From Anadara kagoshimensis (Eukaryota; Mollusca; Bivalvia; Arcoida; Arcidae): a stretch of 64,000 bases of DNA. A model generated the notes under the pieces. It did not search any database. It saw nothing but the letters and a program-made list of their open reading frames with translations, and was not told where the DNA came from. The position numbers and the translations under genes were made by a program. The stretch spans positions 13,245,115 through 13,309,114 of the forward strand of contig CM037874.1 in NCBI GenBank assembly GCA_021292105.1. The letters run 5' to 3'. Positions 21,420 to 32,400 of the stretch are shown here, piece after piece (the stretch's first letter is position 1; each line of letters begins with the position of its first letter).

Positions 21420-22016
21420 CCATATATATCTATTTATGAACATTTTCTTTACTTAAAAATCACAGTTCCCCTGTTATGGATCCAAATAATGATCGAGTCT
21501 GTCTACAACTCAGTAATATGTTATAGCATTGATATAAGAATGTTTTGTCAAATTGATCCTGAAAATGTGATTTCAAGTGTATTGTTGTTTTCCAATTGCT
21601 TTGCAACTTTTTGGTTATGATTTGGTATACTAAAATCACTTTCGGGATGATTTTTTACAGCCGAATGACTGCAAATCACCAGTCACCCAGAACAAGGGGA
21701 AATAACACGGAATTTCTTAAAAAAGGTGCAGTACTAAACTTTGCAGTGTAGTATTCAGACAGATGGAACGCATCACCATTTGAAGTCTGTTGTAAATTCC
21801 CCCTCTGTCAATGCTTTAAAATCAAATCTTAACAAGTTCTGGTCAAATCATCCATTCAAATTCAATCCCAGTTGCGATATAGGATACCCCCATGCACAAC
21901 AAACAGTACCATCCAGAAAAAATTATAAAGAAGCATCACAGAAGCAGAACTGCTTACAACGATGTCTATCTACGTAAGAAACATTGGACACTCCTCCGTT
22001 TTCTCTCTGCAACTAA
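20786..22016. other. Intergenic region between PRODH and the plus-strand gene
   Basis: Holds the PRODH upstream region, a GT run near 21187-21200 and an (ATT)n microsatellite at about 21349-21418. No convincing gene; short open frames lack homology and codon structure. Confidence 0.6.
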
Positions 22017-22196
22017 GCAGGGACGAAGCTTAACTATTTTGAGTTAGGGGCCCAGTTCACGTCAGAAAGAAGTCATAATAGTAATAAATAGGTAAAATGT
22101 GTAAACATTTAGGGTCCCAGACTGATTTTTAGGAGCCATTGGCTACTGGGCCCCTGCTAATCTTCATCCTTGCTAAGTATACAACTTCAACATTAA
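22017..22196. mobile_element. MITE, inverted copy of 4069-4226
   Basis: AGGGACGAAGCTTAACTATT at the left and TGGGCCCCTGCTAATCTTCA at the right match the other copy in the reverse sense. Confidence 0.65.
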
Positions 22197-22265
22197 AACT
22201 ATTCGTTGTAAGTGTATCCTTTTTTCAAACAGTTTATGGATCAGCAAATCAAAAACACAAATAAG

Positions 22266-22475
22266 AGGCCACAGTGGCCTAATGGATAAGACGTCAGTCT
22301 CCATACACAGGGTCTCTCGAGTCCCGCTCAGACCGCATGTGAGAAAGTGAATTTTCCTTGCCGTTCATAGATCAATACATAGAGAATAATAAAAAATAGT
22401 TCTCGTCGCGAATAGCTGAAAATTTGCTGATGCGACGTTAAGCAGCGCTCAACCAAACCAAAAACAAAAATACCA
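22266..22475 (+). mobile_element. tRNA-derived SINE (Arg-like head, CAACCAAACC tail)
   Basis: GTGGCCTAATGGATAAGACG (A-box region) and TCTCGAGTCCCGCTC (B-box region) resemble a tRNA-Arg. After a central domain the element ends GCGACGTTAAGCAGCGCTCA then ACCAAACC, the familiar 3' end of metazoan core-domain SINEs. Anticodon and acceptor stems do not pair, so it is not a functional tRNA. Confidence 0.75.
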
Positions 22476-22628
22476 AATCCATACCAAACATACAAAAAAA
22501 TTAAATATTATGAAAACAATATTCAACTAAAATAGATCTACATTGTATGTATGAGTAGACAAAATGTTTGATAAACAGTAAAAAACGGACACCTGACAGT
22601 TTGACTTGGATGCACTTGTTATATTTAT

Positions 22629-22689
22629 TGACGTCATCAATAGAATGATGCTTCTATTGATGACGTCACAAAGTATGTGACATACGTCA
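22629..22689 (+). promoter_or_regulatory. CRE hairpin promoter upstream of the 242-aa gene
   Basis: Two perfect CRE octamers TGACGTCA (22629-22636, 22661-22668) sit in the arms of a perfect 17-bp inverted repeat (TGACGTCATCAATAGAA, loop tgatgc), followed by a half-site TACGTCA (22683-22689). They lie 32-92 bp before the start codon, where CREB/ATF promoters keep such sites. Confidence 0.7.
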
Positions 22690-22720
22690 TGTTCAATTTG
22701 CTGACGAAATTTGGTAAAAT

Positions 22721-23449
22721 ATGGCGGTTCCGTATTCGAAGGAAGCCGATTTAGTCGAAGAATACTTCTCAGCAGCTCACGAGATAAATTCACTTGTTCA
22801 TTATGCGCGTGTACAAGCACACGAAGCCGATCTGAAAGCTAAACACGCAATGACTCTAGCCAAGAGAGCAGCTTCTGAGGCCGAATCTGCCCAAGAAATA
22901 GCTGAAAGTTTAGCCAGCACATCAAATGCTATTGCAAGGATGGCTTATGAATTTGCTAATCAAAGTCCCCGAAGATTTAGTGGATCCAAAAAGGTTCCAA
23001 GGCAATCAGCCGATAGTGATTATACTGCGGAGGAATTTGACACGGACAAATCAAAACCTTTATTTGGAAACAAATACGACATGGAATCAAATTCTGCTGT
23101 TTTTAATTCACCAGTTTCGCCAAACGAAAACTCACCAAAATATACAGAATCATTTCCGCTTCCGGATATCGAAGATGGAAAAGATCTCCCGAAGGAATTC
23201 GACAGTTCACACTCGCTTCCAATAATCATGGAGAATGCATATCAAGGCCCAAGAGAGAGCAAACCAACACCGTGGTCGGAAAAGAAATCACTGAGGAAAA
23301 TTCAAAGAAAGTTAAAAGGCATGGAAATAGAAGGAAGCTCAGATGAAGCTCTTAAGGACACAAAATCGCAGAGCGAACAGTTGTTACAATCTGTCAGGAT
23401 AAGTGCTCTTCCTGAGCAAAACCATTCTTCGAGCGAAGGTAATGACTAG
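22721..23449 (+). CDS. Intronless 242-aa protein of unknown function
   Basis: One uninterrupted frame from ATG 22721 (context AAAATATGGCGG, YY1-like) to TAG. Residues about 5-80 are Ala/Glu/Lys-rich and strongly helical (EADLVEEYFSAAHEINSLVH, then KAKHAMTLAKRAASEAESAQ), probably a coiled coil. Residues 85-190 are polar, Ser/Pro/Asp-rich and likely disordered. A basic patch follows (WSEKKSLRKIQRKLKGMEIE), then a Ser/Gln-rich end. No signal peptide or membrane segment. Support: length, composition unlike the surrounding AT-rich DNA, CRE promoter, AATAAA near 23740. I do not recognise the family. It is divergent to PRODH, about 1.9 kb apart. Confidence 0.75.
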   Translation: MAVPYSKEADLVEEYFSAAHEINSLVHYARVQAHEADLKAKHAMTLAKRAASEAESAQEIAESLASTSNAIARMAYEFANQSPRRFSGSKKVPRQSADSDYTAEEFDTDKSKPLFGNKYDMESNSAVFNSPVSPNENSPKYTESFPLPDIEDGKDLPKEFDSSHSLPIIMENAYQGPRESKPTPWSEKKSLRKIQRKLKGMEIEGSSDEALKDTKSQSEQLLQSVRISALPEQNHSSSEGND

Positions 23450-23739
23450 CATGGTCTGTATCCATGGCAATTGAAACCGGATATGGAGCTCATGTTTAGT
23501 CAGTATGTTGTATACTGTTCATTCGTGATGCAGAAACTTCAGACGGCACCAATGACTCGGAATTGCATCCCACTTAACCTCCACATCGGTTTGAGTAGTT
23601 GTTGTTGCTATATGCAACTACATTTTGATAGAATGTTTTTGATTATAAACTGGCTGTTAATGTAACAATTTGACTACTAGTACATGTATTTATGTGATAA
23701 CTTATTTTACAACGCCTATCTCGTTGTTGAATTTAAAAA

Positions 23740-23745
23740 AATAAA
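23740..23745 (+). terminator. Polyadenylation signal AATAAA
   Basis: AATAAA in an A-rich stretch about 290 bp after the stop of the 242-aa gene; it overlaps a second AATAAA five bases on. Confidence 0.55.
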
Positions 23746-23819
23746 ATAAAATACGGGTATTTGAACTAAATATTTGGATTTATTTCCTTCTCATCGCACA
23801 TAACATTACTGTTACAGTA

Positions 23820-24807
23820 GTTAAGGGTAATGTAAGTAGGAACATTCAAGTGAAAACCGTTTGGTTGAAATGCGTGAAAGAGAGACATAATTAAGAAATT
23901 ACCTACACAAGAGAGAAGATTTATAAATAAAAATAAAGTAGGAATTGATAATTTAAGAGTTTATAAAATATTTGTTGCATTTTTTAAAGAAAATTGTGCA
24001 AAAATACACGTGTTGGGGAAAACAGCTTACATCTTTTATAACGAATTAATTTTCAAAAATGAAACATCAAAGAGCAGTGCAAAGAAGGCAGAGTTTGTTA
24101 AAGAAATACGAGGTTTTTGAAAACTCGACAATTTACGGCGGAGGTTTTCTATGATTTGTTTTCCTTTTAAAAATGCGTGTACCAGGCGTGATAGTTCATA
24201 TTCTAAGGCTACCAACGATCCGAGGAAGGATTATAAAAGCTAAATTTGTATATTGCTTGATTATTGTTGAGGCATATTCGGCTTTATATAGTTCAACATT
24301 GTTCAAACCAAACAATATCCACTTCAATTCAAATAGAACAGTATTGTGTGACCGTGCACTTTTAGTGACCTGTTGTATTTTGGATTATAAGTGGCCTTAG
24401 AATATAAATATCACGCCTGGTACACGCATTTTTAAAAGGAAAATAAATCGTAGATAACCTCAACCGTAAATTGTCGAATTTTCAAAAAACCTCGTACATT
24501 TATTTCCTTTACAAACTCTGGCCCCTTTGCACTGCTCTATAATGTTGACTATCTTAATATATTTTCATTTTTTTTAAATTAATTCGTTATACAAGGTGTA
24601 AGCTGTTTTCCCAACACGTGTATTTTTGCAGAATTTCCGTTAAAAATGCAACAAATATTTTATAAACTCTTAAATTATCAATTCCTACTTTATTTTTATT
24701 GATAAATCTTCACACTTGTGTAGGTAATTTCATAATTATACCCCTCTTTCATGCTTTTTAACCAAATGGTTTTCACTTGAATTCTCCTACTCAAATGACC
24801 CTTAACA
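23820..24807. mobile_element. Foldback element with about 400-bp inverted arms
   Basis: Arms 23820-24212 and 24395-24807 are imperfect complements along their length: AACCGTTTGGTTGAAATGCG with its partner, GGAATTGATAATTTAAGAGT with ACTCTTAAATTATCAATTCC, and ATGCGTGTACCAGGCGTGAT with ATCACGCCTGGTACACGC. A 182-bp loop separates them. No transposase frame; non-autonomous foldback or long-TIR DNA element, well diverged. Confidence 0.88.
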
Positions 24808-24829
24808 CACAAACCCTTATCACCCTTCC

Positions 24830-25420
24830 CTTTCTTTGTTAAATTAAAATTGAATTCAATACATACAACTCAGTATTTGTGTGGACAGTTTAAAACAACG
24901 TTTACGCCCGAAATATACCCATATTCTCGGGATATTGGTAACGTAACCTTTTCAGTGATTAAGAAGAGAAGCGTCGTGACTACGGGTCATTTAGCACATG
25001 GCAAAGAGATGACCTAGTGATGCATAAAACATTACATGACTTTTATAAACAATGACCTGTACTATTCTCAAAATCTATGGAAAACTACAAAAAGGCACAT
25101 AATAAAAATCCCCTTCTCTATCACGGCTTTTTAAAACTAAAACGTCGAGTGGCAGCAGTTTAATAATCATCTGTTTCAATCAAGGTCCGAACAGCGGTCA
25201 ACATTCGCACGCATATCTCTTTATTCACTTTCTTAGTTGGTACCTCGTGACATACGGAGCCAAGAGGTGGGGACTGTTTCGGAGCTTGCTGTCTCAATAT
25301 GGTTTTTGCCGTTTCTTTGTCTTGCCATGTTTAGTAACTTCTATTGTGTCGGTTTTTTGCTACGTTGCCAAATATACATTTTAAGACAAACACCTAAAAG
25401 TCGGTATTGTTTGTATGATC
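24830..25420. other. Intergenic, nothing recognised
   Basis: No exon-like or repeat-like structure that I can support. Confidence 0.4.
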
Positions 25421-25630
25421 TTAGTGATGGTTCCTCTATCCTATACGCGACATTATACTTATACTCGAGATCGGAAGGTCGTTGGTTCAAATCCTAGCTG
25501 GTTTATACATAAGACTTTCAAATGTGAGAAACTGCTTCCTCACCTGGCATTCGAAATTCCTGGCCCACTCATGTCATTGCCAGAATAATATGACCAGCGG
25601 AGTGGTATGCTGGTTCACTAACTCTGTGAG
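25420..25630 (+). mobile_element. Possible tRNA-derived SINE fragment
   Basis: GGTCGTTGGTTCAAATCCTA contains a good B-box (GGTTCAAATCC); the upstream A-box is unclear. The following ACATAAGACTTTCAAATGTG, then TGAGAAACTGCTTCCTCACC, resembles SINE body sequence. Confidence 0.4.
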
Positions 25631-25984
25631 TTAGCACCTTTACCTCAAGTTCCGAAAACCAACAAAATAGAACGGAGGTCCTTTTCCATTACTCCATGCA
25701 CCATTATTCAGTCGAATTGCCTGCTTTGGACATTCTATTAAAGCACAATCGAACACCTCACGCATGTATGAAAATGTTTTCGGTTTGTACATTGACCAAG
25801 GCCACATGTACACACGTTTAACTCCGACAATTGTCATCGTATTCTAACGATAGTTCTTACTTACGTTGGGTGACAACGGTGTTAAAGTTAGGATGCTATT
25901 CAATAATCTTTACCATAAGCACACATTAAGAGGTACATGGCGGGACATTAAAGCAATCATTTACCAATGTATTTTTAAACCTTG

Positions 25985-26447
25985 AATATAAGATACTTTA
26001 ATGTTTATAACGCAATGGCTTCATTTGTGTCAACTTTCCTTTTCTATTCAACAATATACCTGCTTCTCCTGCTTATGGAATATTTTTTGTTTAAGGATTT
26101 TTACGCTATAACGGAGCTTCTTTTAACTACGGGAGCTTTATACAACGAAGCATATACATGCTCCCTACAAATAAATTGTTGGCACAATAATATTGCACGC
26201 CTACTGTTCTACTAGTCGCTTATCGAGATCCTCATAAAGGTATATCGCCGCCATCACATTATTGTTGATAAGTACAATGTCTCCAAAATTACCCTCGGTA
26301 TATTTGACTTCCATATTTCCATGTTCCTTTCATTCTCAATTTCGATTTCACACGTGGCGGATGTAGCGAACTAAACAAGAGGTGCTAACCCTTCTGTAGC
26401 TCCAAGTCTTACTTTCCATGTTAAACTTATTTGCCAGTTTCAATGTT
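25985..26447 (+). mobile_element. Dispersed repeat copy that runs into the satellite
   Basis: CCTGCTTCTCCTGCTTATGG, GCTTTATACAACGAAGCATA, CATCACATTATTGTTGATAA and CACACGTGGCGGATGTAGC match the full copy at 59041-59495 in order. Where that copy has one tail monomer, this one passes straight into the 49-bp array. Confidence 0.85.
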
Positions 26448-29400
26448 TTACTTTGTTTTGGGATTGTGATTTGGACATGGATTGGTATGTTTGTTTTTAA
26501 TTTGTTTTGGGATTGTGATTTGGACATGGATTGGTATGTTTGCTTTTAATTTGCTTTGGAATTGTGATTTGTACATGGATTGGTATGTTTATTTCTACTT
26601 TGCTTTAGGATTGTGATTTGTACATGGATTGGTATGTTTGTTTTTACTTTGCTTTAGGATTGTGAACTGGACATGGATTGGTATGTTTGTTTTTACTTTG
26701 CTTTAGGATTGTGATTTGTACATGGATTGGTATGTTTGTTTTTCCTTTGCTTTGGGATTGTGAACTGGACATGGATTGGTATGTTTGCTTTTAATTTGCT
26801 TTGGAATTGTGATTTGTACATGGATTGGTATGTTTATTTCTACTTTGCTTTGGGATTGTGAACTGGACATGGATTGGTATGTTTGTTTTTACTTTGCTTT
26901 AGGATTGTGATTTGTACATGGATTGGTATATTTGTTTTACTTTGCTTTGGGGTTATGATTTGTACATGGAATGGTGTGTTTATTTCTACTTTGCTTTGGG
27001 ATTGTGAACTGGACATGGATTAGTATGTTTGTTTTTACTTTGCTTTAAGATTGTGATTTGTACATGGATTGGTATGTTTGTTTTACTTTGCTTTGGGGTT
27101 ATGATTTGGACATGGATTGGTATGTTTGTTTTTACTTTGCTTTAAGATTGTGATTTGTACATGGATTGGTATGTTTGTTTTTACTTTGCTTTGGGGTTAT
27201 GATTTGGACATGGATTGGTATGTTTGTTTCTACTTTGCTTTGGGATTGTGAACTGGACATGGATTGGTATGTTTGTTTTTACTTTGTTTTAAGATTGTGA
27301 TTTGTACATGGATTGGTATGTTTGTTTTTACTTTGCTTTGGGGTTATGATTTGGACATGGATTGGTATGTTTGTTTTTACTTTGCTTTAAGATTGTGATT
27401 TGTACATGGATTGGTATGTTTGTTTTTACTTTGCTTTGGGGTTATGATTTGGACATGGATTGGTATGTTTGTTTTTACTTTGCTTTAGGATTGTGATTTG
27501 TACATGGATTGGTATGTTTGTTTTTACTTTGCTTTAGGATTGTGATTTGTACATGGATTGGTATATTTGTTTTTACTTTGCTTTAGGATTGTGATTTGTA
27601 CATGGATTGGTATGTTTGTTTTTACTTTGCTTTAGGATTGTGATTTGTACATGGATTGGTATGTTTGTTTTTACTTTGCTTTGGGATTGTGAACTGGACA
27701 TGGATTGGTATGTTTGCTTTTAATTTGCTTTGGAATTGTGATTTGTACATGGATTGGTATGTTTATTTCTACTTTGCTTTGGGATTGTGAACTGTACATG
27801 GATTGGTATGTTTGTTTTTACTTTGCTTTAGGATTGTGATTTGTACATGGATTGGTATATTTGTTTTACTTTGCTTTGGGGTTATGATTTGTACATGGAT
27901 TGGTATGTTTATTTCTACTTTGCTTTGGGATTGTGAACTGGACATGGATTAGTATGTTTGTTTTTACTTTGCTTTAAGATTGTGATTTGTACATGGATTG
28001 GTATGTTTGTTTTACTTTGCTTTGGGGTTATGATTTGGACATGGATTGGTATGTTTGTTTTTACTTTGCTTTAAGATTGTGATTTGTACATGGATTGGTA
28101 TGTTTGTTTTTACTTTGCTTTGGGGTTATGATTTGGACATGGATTGGTATGTTTGTTTCTACTTTGCTTTGGGATTGTGAACTGGACATGGATTGGTATG
28201 TTTGTTTTTACTTTGTTTTAAGATTGTGATTTGTACATGGATTGGTATGTTTGTTTTTACTTTGCTTTGGGGATATGATTTGGACATGGATTGGTATGTT
28301 TGTTTTTACTTTGCTTTAGGATTGTGATTTGTACATGGATTGGTATATTTGTTTTTACTTTGCTTTAGGATTGTGATTTGTACATGGATTGGTATGTTTG
28401 TTTTACTTTGCTTTGGGGTTATGATTTGGACATGGATTGGTATGTTTGTTTTTACTTTGCTTTAGGATTGTGATTTGTACATGGATTGGTATATTTGTTT
28501 TACTTTGCTTTGGGGTTATGATTTGTACATGGATTGGTATGTTTATTTCTACTTTGCTTTGGGATTGTGAACTGGACATGGATTAGTATGTTTGTTTTTA
28601 CTTTGCTTTAAGATTGTGATTTGTACATGGATTGGTATGTTTGTTTTACTTTGCTTTGGGGTTATGATTTGGACATGGATTGGTATGTTTGTTTTTACTT
28701 TGCTTTAAGATTGTGATTTGTACATGGATTGGTATGTTTGTTTTTACTTTGCTTTGGGGTTATGATTTGGACATGGATTGGTATGTTTGTTTTTACTTTG
28801 CTTTAGGATTGTGATTTGTACATGGATTGGTATGTTTGTTTTTACTTTGCTTTAGGATTGTGATTTGTACATGGATTGGTATATTTGTTTTACTTTGCTT
28901 TGGGGTTATGATTTGTACATGGATTGGTATGTTTATTTCTACTTTGCTTTGGGATTGTGAACTGGACATGGATTGGTATGTTTGTTTTTACTTTGCTTTA
29001 AGATTGTGATTTGTACATGGATTGGTATGTTTGTTTTTACTTTGCTTTGGGGTTATGATTTAGACATGGATTGGTATGTTTGTTTCTACTTTGCTTTGGG
29101 ATTGTGAACTGGACATGGATTGGTATGTTTGTTTTTACTTTGCTTTAAGATTGTGATTTGTACATGGATTGGTATGTTTGTTTTTACTTTGCTTTGGGGT
29201 TATGATTTGGACATGGATTGGTATGTTTGTTTTTACTTTGCTTTAGGATTGTGATTTGTACATGGATTGGTATGTTTGTTTTTACTTTGCTTTAGGATTG
29301 TGATTTGTACATGGATTGGTATATTTGTTTTTACTTTGCTTTAGGATTGTGATTTGTACATGGATTGGTATGTTTGTTTTTACTTTGCTTTAGGATTGTG

Positions 29401-32400
29401 ATTTGGACATGGATTGGTATGTTTTGTTTTTACTTTGCTTTAGGATTGTGATTTGTACATGGATTGGTATATTTGTTTTACTTTGCTTTGGGGTTATGAT
29501 TTGTACATGGATTGGTATGTTTATTTCTACTTTGCTTTGGGATTGTGAACTGGACATGGATTAGTATGTTTGTTTTACTTGCTTTAAGATTGGGATTTGT
29601 ACATGGATTGGTATGTTTGTTTTACTTTGCTTTGGGGTTATGATTTGGACATGGATTGGTATGTTTGTTTTTACTTTGCTTTAAGATTGTGATTTGTACA
29701 TGGATTGGTATGTTTGTTTTTACTTTGCTTTGGGGTTATGATTTGGACATGGATTGGTATGTTTGTTTTTACTTTGCTTTAAGATTGTGATTTACATGGA
29801 TTGGTATGTTTGTTTTTACTTTGCTTTGGGGTTATGATTTAGACATGGATTGGTATGTTTTGTTTCTACTTTGCTTTGGGATTGTGAACTGGACATGGAT
29901 TGGTATGTTTGTTTTTACTTTGCTTTAAGATTGTGATTTGTACATGGATTGGTATGTTTGTTTTTACTTTGCTTTGGGGTTATGATTTGGACATGGATTG
30001 GTATGTTTGTTTTTACTTTGCTTTAAGATTGTGATTTGTACATGGATTGGTATGTTTGTTTTTACTTTGCTTTGGGGTTATGATTTGGACATGGATTGGT
30101 ATGTTTGTTTTTACTTTGCTTTAAGATTGTGATTTCTACATGGATTGGTATGTTTGTTTTTACTTTGCTTTGGGGTTATGATTTAGACATGGATTGGTAT
30201 GTTTGTTTCTACTTTGCTTTGGGATTGTGAACTGGACATGGATTGGTATGTTTGTTTTTACTTTGCTTTAAGATTGTGATTTGTACATGGATTGGTATGT
30301 TTGTTTTTACTTTGCTTTGGGGTTATGATTTGGACATGGATTGGTATGTTTGTTTTTACTTTGCTTTAAGATTGTGATTTGTACATGGATTGGTATGTTT
30401 GTTTTTACTTTGCTTTGGGGTTATGATTTGGACATGGATTGGTATGTTTGTTTTTACTTTGCTTTAGGATTGTGATTTGTACATGGATTGGTATGTTTGT
30501 TTTTACTTTGCTTTAGGATTGTGATTTGTACATGGATTGGTATGTTTGTTTTTACTTTGCTTTAGGATTGTGATTTGTACATGGATTGGTATGTTTGTTT
30601 TTACTTTGCTTTAGGATTGTGATTTGTACATGGATTGGTATATTTATTTTTACTTTGCTTTAGGATTGTGATTTGTACATGGATTGGTATGTTTGTTTTT
30701 ACTTTGCTTTAGGATTGTGATTTGTACATGGATTGGTATATTTGTTTTACTTTGCTTTGGGGTTATGATTTGTACATGGATTGGTATGTTTATTTCTACT
30801 TTGCTTTGGGATTGTGAACTGGACATGGATTAGTATGTTTGTTTTTACTTTGCTTTAAGATTGTGATTTGTACATGGATTGGTATGTTTGTTTTACTTTG
30901 CTTTGGGGTTATGATTTGGACATGGATTGGTATGTTTGTTTTTACTTTGCTTTAAGATTGTGATTTGTACATGGATTGGTATGTTTGTTTTTACTTTGCT
31001 TTGGGGTTATGATTTGGACATGGATTGGTATGTTTGTTTTTACTTTGCTTTAAGATTGTGATTTGTACATGGATTGCTATGTTTGTTTTTACTTTGCTTT
31101 GGGGTTATGATTTAGACATGGATTGGTATGTTTGTTTCTACTTTGCTTTGGGATTGTGAACTGGACATGGATTGGTATGTTTGTTTTTACTTTGCTTTAA
31201 GATTGTGATTTGTACATGGATTGGTATGTTTGTATTTACTTTGCTTTGGGGTTATGATTTGGACATGGATTGGTATGTTTGTTTTTACTTTGCTTTAGGA
31301 TTGTGATTTGTACATGGATTGGTATATTTGTTTTTACTTTGCTTTAGGATTGTGATTTGTACATGGATTGGTATGTTTGTTTTTACTTTGCTTTAGGATT
31401 GTGATTTGTACATGGATTGGTATATTTGTTTTACTTTGCTTTGGGGTTATGATTTGTACATAGATTGGTATGTTTATTTCTACTTTGCTTTGGGATTGTG
31501 AACTGGACATGGATTAGTATGTTTGTTTTTACTTTGCTTTAAGATTGTGATTTGTACATGGATTGGTATGTTTGTTTTTACTTTGCTTTGGGGTTATGAT
31601 TTGGACATGGATTGGTATGTTTGTTTTTACTTTGCTTTAAGATTGTGATTTGTACATGGATTGGTATGTTTGTTTTTACTTTCCTTTGGGGTTATGATTT
31701 AGACATGGATTGGTATGTTTGTTTCTACTTTGCTTTGGGATTGTGAACTGGACATGGATTGGTATGTTTGTTTTTACTTTGCTTTAAGATTGTGATTTGT
31801 ACATGGATTGGTATGTTTGTTTTTACTTTGCTTTGGGGTTATGATTTGGACATGGATTGGTATGTTTGTTTTTACTTTGCTTTAAGATTGTGATTTGTAC
31901 ATGGATTGGTATGTTTGTTTTTACTTTGCTTTGGGGTTATGATTTGGACATGGATTGGTATGTTTGTTTTTACTTTGCTTTAGGATTGTGATTTGTACAT
32001 GGATTGGTATGTTTGTTTTTACTTTGCTTTAGGATTGTGATTTGTACATGGATTGGTATATTTGTTTTACTTTGCTTTGGGGTTATGATTTGTACATGGA
32101 TTGGTATGTTTATTTCTACTTTGCTTTGGGATTGTGAACTGGACATGGATTAGTATGTTTGTTTTTACTTTGCTTTAAGATTGTGATTTGTACATGGATT
32201 GGTATGTTTTTTTACTTTGCTTTGGGGTTATGATTTGGACATGGATTGGTATGTTTGTTTTTACTTTGCTTTAAGATTGTGATTTGTACATGGATTGGTA
32301 TGTTTTGTTTTTACTTTGCTTTGGGGTTATGATTTGGACATGGATTGGTATGTTTGTTTTTACTTTGCTTTAAGATTGTGATTTGTACATGGATTGGTAT

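Noticed and set aside
22266-22340. Functional tRNA-Arg gene
   Set aside because: A- and B-box-like sequence is present, but the stems do not pair and the sequence continues into a SINE body and tail.
23820-24807. Terminal inverted repeats of a large virus-like DNA element
   Set aside because: The arms are only 182 bp apart with no coding sequence between them, so a small foldback element fits better.
25640-25837. 65-codon minus-strand frame (MTIVGVKRVYMWPW)
   Set aside because: Not recognised, no donor or acceptor fit, and flanked by SINE-like sequence; too weak to annotate.
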